From Affinundibacterium nitidum (GTDB lineage Bacteria > Pseudomonadota > Gammaproteobacteria > Burkholderiales > Burkholderiaceae_D): a DNA stretch of 64,000 nucleotides. Location of the stretch: NCBI RefSeq assembly GCF_014284155.1, contig NZ_JACOFZ010000001.1:124001-188000 (forward strand), read 5' to 3'. The position numbers were made by a program, and so were the translations under genes. Positions 44,788 through 54,423 of the stretch are shown one piece after another. The notes beneath the pieces are model-generated. The model had not been told where the DNA came from and ran no database searches. It saw nothing but the letters and a program-made list of their open reading frames with translations. Numbering within the stretch: the stretch's first letter is position 1; each line of letters begins with the position of its first letter.

Positions 44788-45528
44788 ATGTCAAAGCGCA
44801 TTGCTTATGTAACTGGTGGTATGGGTGGTATTGGAACTCCAATTTGCAAACGTTTGTGTAAGGACGGTTATACCGTCGTTGCAGGTTGCGGTCCAAATTC
44901 GCCTCGTAAAGATAAGTGGTTGGCCGATATGCGCGCTGAAGGCTACGACGTTCATGCGTCGGAAGGCAATGTGTCTGATTGGGAATCTACCCGAGCCGCG
45001 TTTGAAAAAGTACGTACAGAAATTGGAGAGGTTGATGTGTTGGTTAACAACGCCGGCATTACTCGCGATGGTCAATTTCGTAAGATGAGTAAAGCTGATT
45101 GGGATGCTGTTATCGATACCAATTTGAACTCTCTCTTTAATGTTACTAAGCAAGTGATCGACGGTATGGTGGAACGTGGCTGGGGGCGCATTATTAATAT
45201 CTCCTCAGTTAACGGCCAAAAAGGCCAGTTTGGTCAAACTAACTATTCGACTGCAAAAGCCGGTATTCATGGTTTCTCAATGGCGTTAGCGCAAGAAGTC
45301 GCAACGAAAGGCGTTACGGTCAATACCGTGTCTCCAGGTTACGTAGGTACAGATATGGTGCGTGCGATTCGCCCTGATGTTCTTGAAAAAATTGTTGCAG
45401 GCATTCCTGTAAAACGTTTGGCTGAACCAGAAGAAATCGCATCTATCGTGGCGTGGATTGCATCTGAGGAAGGCGGTTATGCGACTGGATCCGACTTCTC
45501 GATTAATGGTGGCTTGCATATGGGTTAA
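44788..45528 (+). CDS. phaB: Acetoacetyl-CoA reductase (NADPH)
   Basis: 246 residues, a short-chain dehydrogenase. The cofactor motif TGGMGGIGTPI, the NNAGITRD segment, ISSVN with catalytic Ser, and YSTAKAG with Tyr/Lys are all present. The C-terminal EEGGYATGSDFSINGGLHMG matches PhaB. It supplies (R)-3-hydroxybutyryl-CoA to PhaC directly upstream. Ribosome site ATGGAGAT precedes ATG. A 9-bp stem-loop follows the gene. Confidence 0.95.
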   Translation: MSKRIAYVTGGMGGIGTPICKRLCKDGYTVVAGCGPNSPRKDKWLADMRAEGYDVHASEGNVSDWESTRAAFEKVRTEIGEVDVLVNNAGITRDGQFRKMSKADWDAVIDTNLNSLFNVTKQVIDGMVERGWGRIINISSVNGQKGQFGQTNYSTAKAGIHGFSMALAQEVATKGVTVNTVSPGYVGTDMVRAIRPDVLEKIVAGIPVKRLAEPEEIASIVAWIASEEGGYATGSDFSINGGLHMG

Positions 45529-45572
45529 TTTCGTGTCCGCGAAATTGAACTAAAATCTGCTTTCGTACCTAA

Positions 45573-45596
45573 GTAGGTGGACTATGCTCCACCTAC
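45573..45596 (+). terminator. Hairpin between phaB and phaR
   Basis: GTAGGTGGA pairs with TCCACCTAC, a 9-bp perfect stem with a six-base loop, but followed by AGCAATAAAT with no T-run. It may be an attenuating or stabilising hairpin rather than a full terminator. Confidence 0.45.
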
Positions 45597-45690
45597 AGCA
45601 ATAAATAGGCAAGAAAAGGTGTTAAGATCTTAATCGACAAGCACTTTGCAAATTGTTTCTGGATTAATGTCGTTTTACTACGAGAATTCG

Positions 45691-46242
45691 ATGAATAGCA
45701 CAAAAAAAATAAGCAAACATTTGATTAAGAAGTACCCAAATCGTCGCTTATACGATACCCAAACCAGCAGCTATATTACGCTTGCTGATGTGAAGCAGTT
45801 TGTGATGGAGAACGATGACTTTGCCGTGGTTGATGCAAAAACTGGTGAAGATCTGACTCGCAGTATTTTGTTGCAAATCATTTTGGAAGCTGAGGCTGGT
45901 GGCGCACCTATGTTTTCTAGTGTCGCTTTGGCTCAGATCATCCGCTATTATGGTCATGCGATGCAGGGCATGATGGGCTCATACCTCGAGAAAAATATTC
46001 AAGCATTTATTGATATTCAAAATAAATTGACCGAAGGTGCAAATGGGGGCTTTGAAGGTAAGGCCTTTAGTCCTGAAATGTGGACCCAGTTTATGAACGT
46101 ACAAGGGCCAATGATGCAAGGTATGATGGGCAACTACATCGATCAAAGTAAGAATTTGTTTGTGCAAATGCAAGAACAAATGCAAAGTCAGTCTAAGAAC
46201 ATGTTTGGTTTTCCTTTCCCAACGGAAGAGAAGAAGAAATAG
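45691..46242 (+). CDS. phaR: PHA synthesis repressor
   Basis: I prefer ATG 45691 (MNSTKKISKHLIKKYPNRRLYD), giving 183 residues; upstream in-frame starts at 45646 and 45667 would add an unconserved leader. The N-terminal PHB/PHA-accumulation DNA-binding domain has KKYPNRRLYDTQTSSYITLADVKQ. A helical C-terminal part with repeated Met/Gln (QGMMGNYIDQSKNLFVQMQEQMQ) binds granules. PhaR represses phasin and its own genes until granules titrate it. It is the usual third gene after phaC-phaB. Confidence 0.93.
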   Translation: MNSTKKISKHLIKKYPNRRLYDTQTSSYITLADVKQFVMENDDFAVVDAKTGEDLTRSILLQIILEAEAGGAPMFSSVALAQIIRYYGHAMQGMMGSYLEKNIQAFIDIQNKLTEGANGGFEGKAFSPEMWTQFMNVQGPMMQGMMGNYIDQSKNLFVQMQEQMQSQSKNMFGFPFPTEEKKK

Positions 46243-46260
46243 GTCAGTATTGAACACATT

Positions 46261-46282
46261 GGTTCCTATTCTTTTGGGAACC
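46261..46282. repeat. Small inverted repeat after phaR
   Basis: GGTTCC / GGAACC with a ten-base loop, just after the phaR stop (46242) and before a TACAAT -10-like element at 46296-46301 that probably drives rimO. It may be a weak terminator or an operator. Confidence 0.35.
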
Positions 46283-46331
46283 TAGTGAGAAAGGGTACAA
46301 TAGCGCATTGCTTTGTATCCTTTTTTTTATT

Positions 46332-47720
46332 ATGTCCATCGAAAATTCGAATTCCCCACTCAATATTGGTCAACCAGCTCCCAAAGTTGGCTTTGTCTCC
46401 CTTGGCTGCCCAAAGGCTTTGGTAGACTCTGAGCAAATCTTGACTCAGCTCAGAGCAGAAGGGTACGAAACTGCAAAATCTTATGACGGCGCTGATCTGG
46501 TTGTTGTGAATACCTGTGGCTTTATCGATGCAGCAGTTCAAGAGTCTCTGGACGCGATTGCAGAGGCCCTCAATGAGAATGGCAAAGTCATCGTGACTGG
46601 GTGTTTAGGGGCTAAAAAAGATGCTAATGGTAATGATTTGATTACCAGCATTCATCCAAAAGTATTGGCAGTAACTGGCCCGCATGCTGTAACAGAGGTC
46701 ATGAGTGCGGTACACCAGCATTTGCCTAAGCCGCATGAACCCTTTATCGATTTAGTGCCAGCGCAAGGCGTGAAACTCACGCCAAAACACTTCGCTTATT
46801 TGAAAATCTCTGAAGGTTGCAATCATCGCTGTAGTTTCTGCATTATTCCATCGATGCGTGGGGATTTGGTTTCACGTCCAATTGGCGATGTTTTGCAAGA
46901 GGCAGAAAACCTATTTAAGGCCGGCGTCAAAGAATTGCTAGTAATTTCTCAAGATACGAGTGCCTACGGCGTTGACATCAAGTTCCGTACAGGTTTTTTT
47001 GATGGCAAGCCGATCAAAACACACATGACGCAATTAGTCGAAGCACTCGGTGAGATGGCTAAGCGTTACGATGCATGGGTGCGTCTGCATTATGTTTATC
47101 CTTATCCGCATGTCGATCAAATTATTCCGTTCATGAATAATGGACACGTGTTGCCGTATCTGGATGTGCCGTTGCAGCATGCCCATCCAGATGTCCTGAA
47201 ACGCATGAAGCGTCCGGCAAGTGGTGAGAAGAATATTGAACGTATCAAAGCTTGGCGCGAAATGTGTCCTGAGATCACTATTCGTTCGACATTTATCGCA
47301 GGATTCCCAGGGGAAACAGACGAAGAGTTTGAATACCTCTTAGATTTCTTAAAAGAAGCGCAGATCGATCGTTTGGGTTGTTTTGCCTACTCACCGGTCG
47401 AAGGCGCGACAGCCAATGAAATTGAAGGTCAATTGCCTGATGACGTACGTGAAGATCGTCGTCGTCGTGTGATGGAGCTGCAAGAAGAAATTTCTAAGCA
47501 ACGCCTGCAAGCAAAAATCGGCAAAACAGTTCGTGTCTTAATCGATAGCATTGATCGCAGCGGAGGGGTTGGCCGTACTTCAGCTGATGCACCAGAAATT
47601 GATGGCGTGGTTTATGTGAAGCCACCGTACGAGCCGCACCGAAAATTGAAGGTCGGTGAATTTATCGATGTCATGATTACTGCAGCAGACTCCCATGACC
47701 TGTGGGGCGATGCGGTTTAA
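46332..47720 (+). CDS. rimO: Ribosomal protein S12 methylthiotransferase RimO
   Basis: The start is ATG 46332 ([18 protein letters not shown]), giving 462 residues; the earlier TTG is unlikely. The N-terminal MTTase domain has [18 protein letters not shown] and [10 protein letters not shown], both with iron-sulfur cysteines. The radical-SAM motif is CNHRCSFC, and a C-terminal TRAM domain ends the protein. It adds a methylthio group to Asp89 of S12, using two 4Fe-4S clusters. It is monocistronic with its own terminator. Confidence 0.96.
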   Translation: MSIENSNSPLNIGQPAPKVGFVSLGCPKALVDSEQILTQLRAEGYETAKSYDGADLVVVNTCGFIDAAVQESLDAIAEALNENGKVIVTGCLGAKKDANGNDLITSIHPKVLAVTGPHAVTEVMSAVHQHLPKPHEPFIDLVPAQGVKLTPKHFAYLKISEGCNHRCSFCIIPSMRGDLVSRPIGDVLQEAENLFKAGVKELLVISQDTSAYGVDIKFRTGFFDGKPIKTHMTQLVEALGEMAKRYDAWVRLHYVYPYPHVDQIIPFMNNGHVLPYLDVPLQHAHPDVLKRMKRPASGEKNIERIKAWREMCPEITIRSTFIAGFPGETDEEFEYLLDFLKEAQIDRLGCFAYSPVEGATANEIEGQLPDDVREDRRRRVMELQEEISKQRLQAKIGKTVRVLIDSIDRSGGVGRTSADAPEIDGVVYVKPPYEPHRKLKVGEFIDVMITAADSHDLWGDAV

Positions 47721-47737
47721 TTTTGTTTAGATGAGAT

Positions 47738-47761
47738 AAAGGGGCCGTGAGCCCCTTTTTT
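47738..47761 (+). terminator. Intrinsic terminator of rimO
   Basis: AAAGGGGC pairs with GCCCCTTT across CGTGA, followed by TTTT. It ends 12 bases before the first possible start of the next gene. Confidence 0.93.
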
Positions 47762-47788
47762 GTCTCAATAGCTATGAAAGTGCTTTTC

Positions 47789-48967
47789 ATGAAAGAACGG
47801 AATCAAGGCCCAAATACCTCATTGGTACACCCTGAGTATCGTGCTCCAGACGGTTTTTCAGCATTCCCAACTGCGATTCATCATGCATCAACGGTATTGT
47901 TTAAAGACGTTGAGAGCATGCGCACACGAAGCTGGCATAACAAATCAGCTTATACCTATGGATTGCATGGAACGCCAACCAGTTTCACCCTGGAAGGTCA
48001 GTTGTCTGCGATTGAAGGTGGTCGCCATTGCGTCTTGGCACCGAGTGGATTGGCAGCCATTACGTTGGTGAGTATGACGTTCTTGCAAACTGGCGATGAC
48101 GTCTTAATTCCTGACAATGCCTATGGGCCAAACAAAGAACTGGGCGAATGGCTCAAGCAAAATTTTGGGATCCATGTGCGATACTATCCACCAATGATTG
48201 GTGCAGGTATCTCGAATTTAATTCAAGCAAATACGAAGTTGATTTGGGCTGAAGCCCCGGGTTCAGTTTCTATGGAGGTGCCTGATATTCGCGGAATAAG
48301 TGACGCAGCACATGCAAAGAATGTGTTGGTTGCTTTGGATAATACGTGGTCTGCTGGCATCGCCTTTAAGCCATTTGAGCATGGTGTAGACATCTCTATG
48401 CAGGCTTTAACGAAGTATCAGAGCGGCGGATCCGATGTGTTGATGGGGGCAGTTATTACCAGAGATACCGAACTAAACAATCGCATTCTCACGACCCATA
48501 TGCGACTTGGATTTGGAGTAGGTATGGATGATGTCTATCTGGTCTTGCGTGGCCTCCAGACTATGAAGCTGCGCTTTGATGCGCATGATCTAAGTGCCAG
48601 AAAGATTGCCGCTTGGCTTAAGCAACGACCAGAGATTAGTAAAGTATTGCATCCCGCATGGGATGATTGCCCTGGTCATGAATTTTGGAAGCGTGATTTT
48701 ACTGGCGCAGGTGGCTTGTTCTCAGTGATTTTCAACGAGGATATCCCTGAATCAATGACTGATTGTTTTGTAAATAGTTTGGCAGTGTTTAAGATCGGCT
48801 TTAGCTGGGGTGGTACGCACAGTTTATGCGTGCCTTATCGTATCGAAAAAATGCGAGAGCAATGGGATCAAAAAGGTGTGTTGGTTCGTTTCAATATTGG
48901 ACTTGAAGACAGCGAAGATTTGATTGCTGATATCGAACAAGCTTTAGTTAAAATGCGCACGATCTAA
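47789..48967 (+). CDS. metC: Cystathionine beta-lyase-like PLP enzyme
   Basis: I chose ATG 47789 (MKERNQGPNTSLVHPEYR), with GAAAG as ribosome site; ATG 47774 is an alternative, and the frame open to 47747 runs through the rimO terminator. 392 residues. It is of the Cys/Met-metabolism PLP family: LAPSGLAAITLV, WAEAPGSVSMEVPDI, ALDNTWSAG, and the PLP-lysine region LTKYQSGGSDVLMGA, with FSWGGTHSLC near the C-terminus. The sequence type resembles MetC, which splits cystathionine to homocysteine; related lyases cannot be excluded by eye. Confidence 0.88.
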   Translation: MKERNQGPNTSLVHPEYRAPDGFSAFPTAIHHASTVLFKDVESMRTRSWHNKSAYTYGLHGTPTSFTLEGQLSAIEGGRHCVLAPSGLAAITLVSMTFLQTGDDVLIPDNAYGPNKELGEWLKQNFGIHVRYYPPMIGAGISNLIQANTKLIWAEAPGSVSMEVPDIRGISDAAHAKNVLVALDNTWSAGIAFKPFEHGVDISMQALTKYQSGGSDVLMGAVITRDTELNNRILTTHMRLGFGVGMDDVYLVLRGLQTMKLRFDAHDLSARKIAAWLKQRPEISKVLHPAWDDCPGHEFWKRDFTGAGGLFSVIFNEDIPESMTDCFVNSLAVFKIGFSWGGTHSLCVPYRIEKMREQWDQKGVLVRFNIGLEDSEDLIADIEQALVKMRTI

Positions 48968-48993
48968 GGTGCAAATAGTATGAGAGGTCATAA

Positions 48994-49473
48994 GTGAGTG
49001 TAGTCATTCGAAATGCAGTTCCTGCTGATGCGGCAACGATCCATGGATTTATTGTTGAACTCGCAGTGTATGAAAAAGCTGAGCACGAAGTAAAAGCTTC
49101 AATCGCCGATATCGAGCGGAGTATTTTTTCAGTGGACTCACCGGTCAAAGCGTTCATCTGCCTCAAAGGTGATGAACCAATTGGATTTGCTGTTTACTTT
49201 TATAATTACTCGACTTGGCAAGGCAAAAAAGGCATGTATCTAGAAGACCTTTATATTTCACCGAAACACCGTGGTGGTGGTGCAGGTAAACTATTGCTTC
49301 GCCATTTAGCCCAAATCGCTGTGCAAGAGGGATGTGGTCGATTTGAATGGAGTGTTTTGGATTGGAACCAGCCGGCGATTGATTTTTATCACGCTGTCGG
49401 TGCAAAGCCGCAATCGGAATGGATTAAGTATCGTCTCGCCGACGAAGATCTCACTTCGTTTGCCAGTTCATAA
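48994..49473 (+). CDS. GNAT-family N-acetyltransferase (diamine acetyltransferase-like)
   Basis: 159 residues from GTG 48994, with GAGAGG as ribosome site. The GNAT fold is clear: IRNAVPADAATI, then MYLEDLYISPKHRGGGAGKLLLRHLA with the acetyl-CoA-binding R-G-x-G-x-G/A loop, and WNQPAIDFYHAVGA. The YLEDLYISP and WSVLDWNQPAIDFY motifs resemble the spermidine/spermine acetyltransferase-like branch. The substrate is not certain. It follows the cystathionine beta-lyase gene by 26 bases and may be cotranscribed. Confidence 0.88.
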   Translation: MSVVIRNAVPADAATIHGFIVELAVYEKAEHEVKASIADIERSIFSVDSPVKAFICLKGDEPIGFAVYFYNYSTWQGKKGMYLEDLYISPKHRGGGAGKLLLRHLAQIAVQEGCGRFEWSVLDWNQPAIDFYHAVGAKPQSEWIKYRLADEDLTSFASS

Positions 49474-49493
49474 ATTTCACTAAGAGTAAGCTG

Positions 49494-49532
49494 AAAAAAG
49501 AGGCCGCTAATCAAATTGCAGCCTCTTTTTTT
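49494..49532. terminator. Terminator after the GNAT gene
   Basis: AAAAAAGAGGC pairs with GCCTCTTTTTT, with inner partial pairs around a long loop. A and T runs on both sides may serve the convergent Ala-rich gene. Confidence 0.88.
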
Positions 49533-49553
49533 TAGCTCAAACTAAGACGAAAA

Positions 49554-49817
49554 TTATTTGCTTGCAGCAGCACTTGCTGCAGTTGATGTAGCTTGAGTTG
49601 CTGGAGCTGCCGCAGCACTTTGGGACGCTGTACTTGCACTTGCCTCTGGTGCCGGCACTGTCGCTGCAGATGCAGGTGCAGCGGTTGCCGAGGCTGACTC
49701 TGCGGCACCATGATTGGCGCCAGCCTCACCAGCCATATCCATCTTGTCGCCTGCCTTGAAAATGAAGAATAACGCGACTGCTGCGAACAACAAAAAACCG
49801 ACTAAAGCCTTCCACAT
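49554..49817 (-). CDS. Small membrane-anchored Ala-rich protein
   Basis: 87 residues with a strong AGAGGAG ribosome site. One hydrophobic segment (residues 3-21, KALVGFLLFAAVALFFIF) is followed by a periplasmic or cytoplasmic tail (about 30-87) of Ala/Ser/Thr/Pro repeats (SATAAPASAATVPAPEAS). It resembles small single-pass proteins with low-complexity tails. No function is recognised. It lies downstream of acnA, separated by a terminator, and so is likely independent of it. Confidence 0.65.
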   Translation of the reverse strand: MWKALVGFLLFAAVALFFIFKAGDKMDMAGEAGANHGAAESASATAAPASAATVPAPEASASTASQSAAAAPATQATSTAASAAASK

Positions 49818-49892
49818 AATTGACTCCTCTTTTTAATAAAAAAACTTCCTAAGATTGAATGTGATGTACTAATTATTGAGTGTAGCTGAATC

Positions 49893-49927
49893 AAAAAAAG
49901 GGATGACATCTTGCGATCTCATCCCTT
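49893..49927 (-). terminator. Intrinsic terminator of acnA
   Basis: On the minus strand AAGGGATGA pairs with TCATCCCTT across a 12-base loop, then TTTTTTGA. It lies 24 bases after the acnA stop. Confidence 0.88.
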
Positions 49928-49950
49928 GATTTATTTCACATCATGTTGAA

Positions 49951-52686
49951 TTACGCAGCTAACAACTGACGCAATACGAACGGCAAGATGCCGCCATGTT
50001 TGTAGTAATCAACTTCGATCGGTGTATCGATACGCAACAAGACTTTGACTTCTTGTTTGCTGCCGTCAGCGCGATTAATGACCAAAGTCACTTGTTGCTG
50101 CGGTTTGATATCGTTTTCGATACCTTTCAAGTCGAAAGACTCATTACCTGTGATGCCTAGTGAATCGACGCTATCGGTACCAATGAATTGCAGGGGCAAG
50201 ACGCCCATGCCGACCAAGTTGGAGCGGTGAATGCGTTCGAAAGACTTGGCGATAACAGCTTTCACGCCTAACAATTGTGTGCCTTTAGCTGCCCAGTCAC
50301 GTGAAGAGCCTGTACCGTATTCTTCACCACCGAAGATCATGGTTGGCGTACCTTCAGCAACGTATTTCATCGCTGCGTCATAGATAGCCATTTGTTCGCC
50401 AGTTGGTTGGAACAGGGTTTCGCCGCCCTCAACGCGGGAACCGTCTTCTTTCGCAGGGATCATCAAGTTCTTGATACGAACGTTTGCAAATGTACCGCGC
50501 ATCATGATCTCGTGGTTACCACGACGTGAACCGTAAGAGTTGAAGTCTGCTTTCAACACACCGTTTTCTTTCAACCACTTGCCCGCTGGACTAGATTCTT
50601 TGATTGAACCAGCAGGGGAGATGTGATCTGTCGTGATGGAGTCACCGAATACGCCTAATGCACGTGCGCCAGTGATGCCTGTGGCAGCCGCTTTTGGTTC
50701 CATTGTGAAATCTGCGAAGAATGGAGGTTCAGCGATATAAGTGGAGCTTGGCCAGTTGTAAACTTCACCTTCCGCCACGCCTTTGATGTCTTCCCATAAC
50801 TTACCTGGCGCACCTTTAACGTCAGCATAGTTTTCTTTAAATGTTTTGGAGTTCATGGCGAACTTCATCAATTTATTGATTTCTGCACTCGTTGGCCAGA
50901 TATCGCCCAAGAAAATGTCTTTACCTTTGATGCGACCAACTGGTTCCGTCATTAGATCTTTAGTCATGTTTCCAGCGATGGCGTATGCCACGACTAATGG
51001 AGGAGATGCTAAGAAGTTGGAGCGAATGTTCGGGTGAATGCGCGCTTCAAAATTTCGGTTGCCGGACAAAATCGCAGATGCCACGATATCGTTTGCGACA
51101 ATCGCTTCGTTCATCGCAGGTGTCAAATCACCTGCATTACCGATACATGTTGTACAGCCATACGCTGTTACGCCGAAGCCGAGTTTTTCCAAGTATGGCA
51201 ACAGACCAGCTGCTTCCAAATACTTAGTCACAACGCGAGAGCCTGGCGCCAAAGATGTTTTGATATGTGGCGAGACTTTTAAGCCCGCTTCTACTGCTTT
51301 CTTAGCTACCAAACCAGCAGCCAACAAAACGCTTGGGTTGGAAGTGTTGGTGCATGATGTGATAGCAGCGATCAATATGTCGCCGTTTTTCACTTTAACG
51401 CCATCAGCATTAGTGTATACAGCAGCCAAGTCTTCGGGCTTCTTATTGAAACCACTTTCGGACGTTGGTTTGCTGAACAAATCTGCGAATGTTGATTTTA
51501 CATTGCCGATTTCGATACGATCTTGTGGGCGTTTTGGCCCAGCTAAAGAAGGCGCAACTGTAGACAAATCTAATGATAATTCAGTCGTGTAATCGATGTC
51601 GCCTTTTTTCGGAATACCGAACATTTTCTGCGCTTTGAAATAGCCTTCGAATGCATCGATTTCCGCTTTAGTACGACCTGTGCCTTTGAAATAATCGATG
51701 GTCGCTTCATCAACTGGGAAGAATCCCATTGTTGCGCCGTACTCTGGTGCCATGTTAGCGATTGTTGCACGGTCTGTTAATGACAATGAACGTGTACCTT
51801 CGCCGAAGAACTCCACAAATTTACCAACGACTTTTGCTTTGCGCAGCATTTCTGTAATGGTCAAGACCAAGTCGGTCGCCGTACAGCCTTCACGCAATGC
51901 GCCAGTCAAATTGACGCCGACTACGTCAGGTGTCAAGAAATACACTGGTTGACCGAGCATGCCAGCTTCAGCTTCGATACCGCCAACGCCCCAACCAACA
52001 ACGCCGATACCGTTGATCATCGTTGTGTGGGAGTCAGTACCAACCAATGTGTCTGGGTAGTAAACATCGTTTTTCTTGGCGTCGCTTGCTTTATGCACAC
52101 CACGTGCTAAGTATTCCAAGTTGACTTGGTGAACAATACCGAAACCTGGTGGCACCACACCGAAAGTGTCAAATGCTTGCATACCCCATTTCATGAACTG
52201 GTAACGCTCGTTATTACGTTGGAATTCCAATTTCATATTAAGGTCGAGTGCTTTCTTTTCACGGAAGTGGTCGATTTGCACAGAGTGATCAACGACCAAA
52301 TCTACTGGAACCAATGGTTCAATATTCTTTGGGTTTTTACCTTGTTTGGAAGCGACATTGCGCATTGCTGCCAAGTCGGCTAACAACGGAACGCCGGTGA
52401 AGTCTTGCAGAACAACGCGGGAGACGACGAATGGAATCTCATCAGTACGTGCGGCTGTTGCACCCCAGTTCGCCAATTGTTTAACGTGTTCTTCCGTGAC
52501 TTTCTTGCCGTCACAATTACGCAATACGGATTCCAGAACGATACGAATCGATACTGGCAAGCGTGAAATTTTCACGCCAAGATTTTTTTCCAATGCTGGC
52601 AAGGAGAAGAACTTGCCTTTCTTGGTGTCGCTAATTTTAAAATCTTTCAGCGTTTTAAACGCGTCTTGATATGCTGCTTGGCTCAT
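49951..52686 (-). CDS. acnA: Aconitate hydratase A
   Basis: 911 residues, normal for the AcnA branch. It interconverts citrate and isocitrate via a 4Fe-4S cluster. The cluster cysteines are in [10 protein letters not shown] and in YGCTTCIGN. The large domain has [25 protein letters not shown] and the swivelling C-terminal domain has [17 protein letters not shown] and [23 protein letters not shown] precedes ATG. It is in the TCA supercluster, in the same direction as mdh and the CitE-like gene. Confidence 0.98.
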   Translation of the reverse strand: MSQAAYQDAFKTLKDFKISDTKKGKFFSLPALEKNLGVKISRLPVSIRIVLESVLRNCDGKKVTEEHVKQLANWGATAARTDEIPFVVSRVVLQDFTGVPLLADLAAMRNVASKQGKNPKNIEPLVPVDLVVDHSVQIDHFREKKALDLNMKLEFQRNNERYQFMKWGMQAFDTFGVVPPGFGIVHQVNLEYLARGVHKASDAKKNDVYYPDTLVGTDSHTTMINGIGVVGWGVGGIEAEAGMLGQPVYFLTPDVVGVNLTGALREGCTATDLVLTITEMLRKAKVVGKFVEFFGEGTRSLSLTDRATIANMAPEYGATMGFFPVDEATIDYFKGTGRTKAEIDAFEGYFKAQKMFGIPKKGDIDYTTELSLDLSTVAPSLAGPKRPQDRIEIGNVKSTFADLFSKPTSESGFNKKPEDLAAVYTNADGVKVKNGDILIAAITSCTNTSNPSVLLAAGLVAKKAVEAGLKVSPHIKTSLAPGSRVVTKYLEAAGLLPYLEKLGFGVTAYGCTTCIGNAGDLTPAMNEAIVANDIVASAILSGNRNFEARIHPNIRSNFLASPPLVVAYAIAGNMTKDLMTEPVGRIKGKDIFLGDIWPTSAEINKLMKFAMNSKTFKENYADVKGAPGKLWEDIKGVAEGEVYNWPSSTYIAEPPFFADFTMEPKAAATGITGARALGVFGDSITTDHISPAGSIKESSPAGKWLKENGVLKADFNSYGSRRGNHEIMMRGTFANVRIKNLMIPAKEDGSRVEGGETLFQPTGEQMAIYDAAMKYVAEGTPTMIFGGEEYGTGSSRDWAAKGTQLLGVKAVIAKSFERIHRSNLVGMGVLPLQFIGTDSVDSLGITGNESFDLKGIENDIKPQQQVTLVINRADGSKQEVKVLLRIDTPIEVDYYKHGGILPFVLRQLLAA

Positions 52687-52785
52687 GGCTGTTCCTTTAA
52701 AAGAAGATGAACAATTTTAAAAACTAAACGCTAAAACTAAAATTTATTACCGATTTGGTTGCACTGTGGCGACCAACATAACGTA

Positions 52786-53268
52786 TTACTTAACTCGAGT
52801 CGGTGTCTTGGCATCGACTTCAGCGGTCATTGTTGTGAGATTTGATTTGCATTCGTTAGCTAACTGCTGACCACGACGGGAGTCGAGTAACAGTGCTTTA
52901 GCCGGGATATCGATCCATACTAAGCCAGCTTTGTCATTTTCGAAGCGCTTTGCGCCTGTCGAAGTTTCCACTTTAGTCAGTTTGTAGAGTCGATTTTTCC
53001 AACGCATAGCGATGATCTGATCATCTGTCGGATGGGTGTAAGTCGTAATAGAAGCACCGAGTTCGCATTTATATTCAACGTTGCGATCATGCTGAATCTC
53101 TGGTTCTGTTTCTTCTGCTTCTGCCACTTTTGTGGGGGCGGCTTTCGCGACTTTTGCTTTGCCGCTTTTCTTCAAAGCTTCGTAAGGCGATGCTGCAACG
53201 GAGGTTGAAATGCTGAGCGCACCCGAAAGCACCAAGAGTGCACTAAGTAGTTTTGTGTATTGTTTCAT
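52786..53268 (-). CDS. Exported MliC-like (lysozyme-inhibitor fold) protein
   Basis: 160 residues. The signal peptide is about 1-26 (KLLSALLVLSGALSISTSVAA), with GGAGGC as ribosome site. A basic/acidic linker (about 30-60) precedes a C-terminal beta domain (about 65-140) with YKCELGASITTYTHP, RLYKLTKVETSTGAKRF and KALLLDSRRGQQLANECK. These are landmarks of the MliC/PliC family. True MliC proteins inhibit c-type lysozyme at the envelope; many homologues are untested. It sits between acnA and the CitE-like gene on the same strand, with separate spacers of 99 and 83 bases. Confidence 0.72.
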   Translation of the reverse strand: MKQYTKLLSALLVLSGALSISTSVAASPYEALKKSGKAKVAKAAPTKVAEAEETEPEIQHDRNVEYKCELGASITTYTHPTDDQIIAMRWKNRLYKLTKVETSTGAKRFENDKAGLVWIDIPAKALLLDSRRGQQLANECKSNLTTMTAEVDAKTPTRVK

Positions 53269-53351
53269 TTTGCCTCCAATTAAACTATGTTACTTCTTTG
53301 CTACGCTGTTTTACTAAGCACCATGCTTGTAAAACGTAAAAAACAAAATCT

Positions 53352-54323
53352 CTAGATCAGATATTGTGCACCTTCAGGCAATTTGATGCCACTTAAACTT
53401 GCTTTCTTTAAGACGGTCCAGAAGTATCGATAGCTTGCCCGATCATGTAATCGTCCCTGCATCTCGATTGGCCCCCATTGCTTGTCTTGTGCCGCTTGCA
53501 AAATCGTTATTGCCTCATTGATTTCAGCGCTACGTGGCGACAGTGCTTTTACTATCGGTTTGATTTGATCAGGATGGATGCTCCACATCCGCGTATAGCC
53601 GCACTCAAGGTGCGCGCGAGTCGCATCATTGATGATGGTAGATGGGTCTTTGAATTCTGTAGTCACATTATGTGATGGGACTTTACCGTAGAGATGACAA
53701 GCTGCAGATATTTCGATTTTTGCGCGCATCACAAGCGGGTGGACAAATTGCCCTGGTGAGCGCATGGCACTAGCCGGTATTGCATTCCAATGTGATGAGA
53801 CGAAATCCATAATGCCAAATGAAAGGCTCTCAACTTGGTCTAACTGGGCAATTTCATTCACTTGTGCTAGCGCAGATTGCGTTTCAATCAGTACATGTAT
53901 TGGGATTTTGCGCTCAGTCTGTGAATTCGCCGCTTGATTGATCTGCTCGATTGCAGTGCTCACTTCGTGTGCGCCCCGCACTTTCGGGAGCATTATATAG
54001 GCCAGCTCTTCAGCACTCGTGCCGACGATGTGTTTGACATCCCTTTCGAAACTGGAGTGATGAATATCGTGCATGCGGACGCCGACCCGGCGATACTTGT
54101 TTCCTTCTGAACAAAGAAGGCGGCTGACAAGTTGCGCGTGAGCGATGTCATCGTCAATCGATGCACCGTCTTCGCAATCGAATGTGATATCGAAAATTGG
54201 CCCAAGCTCATTTTGTAAGGCAAGAGACTTCAACATCAGTTTTTCCGAGCCTGCGTAGTGATCGCAAACCGGCAAAAAAACGGGTGCTGGTTGGTCTTCA
54301 AATAATGCCTGAGATGGATGCAT
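53352..54323 (-). CDS. CitE-like HpcH/HpaI aldolase/citrate-lyase family protein
   Basis: The start is ATG 54323 (MHPSQALFEDQPAPVF), 323 residues; a TTG six bases upstream is possible. It belongs to the CitE-like TIM-barrel family: FDCEDGASIDD with the metal-binding acid, KVRGAHEV, VLIETQSALAQVNEIA with the second metal Glu, and LSFGIMDFVS. Stand-alone CitE-like proteins act on CoA-thioesters such as malyl- or citramalyl-CoA; no citrate lyase alpha or acyl-carrier subunit is nearby, so a true citrate lyase is unlikely. It lies between mdh and acnA, a common Burkholderiales order. Confidence 0.85.
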   Translation of the reverse strand: MHPSQALFEDQPAPVFLPVCDHYAGSEKLMLKSLALQNELGPIFDITFDCEDGASIDDDIAHAQLVSRLLCSEGNKYRRVGVRMHDIHHSSFERDVKHIVGTSAEELAYIMLPKVRGAHEVSTAIEQINQAANSQTERKIPIHVLIETQSALAQVNEIAQLDQVESLSFGIMDFVSSHWNAIPASAMRSPGQFVHPLVMRAKIEISAACHLYGKVPSHNVTTEFKDPSTIINDATRAHLECGYTRMWSIHPDQIKPIVKALSPRSAEINEAITILQAAQDKQWGPIEMQGRLHDRASYRYFWTVLKKASLSGIKLPEGAQYLI

Positions 54324-54365
54324 CGACAATGGCTAGGGTGCGTTCGAAGAAAATACTTTTTGAAA

Positions 54366-54395
54366 ATCTCAGATGCGCGATCTCGCGCATCTGAG
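54366..54395 (-). terminator. Intrinsic terminator of mdh
   Basis: A 13-bp perfect palindromic stem CTCAGATGCGCGA / TCGCGCATCTGAG with a two-base centre, followed on the minus strand by ATTTTC. Between mdh stop (54424) and the CitE-like start. Confidence 0.78.
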
Positions 54396-54423
54396 GATGC
54401 TGCTGTTACCGAATCAGTTAAAA

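Noticed and set aside
47747-47788. Longer start for the cystathionine beta-lyase gene
   Set aside because: The start at 47747 lies inside the rimO terminator hairpin; later ATGs are better.
49532-49729. 65-codon minus-strand frame overlapping the Ala-rich gene
   Set aside because: It is the alternate frame of a low-complexity coding region and lacks a ribosome site, while the 49817 start has AGAGGAG.
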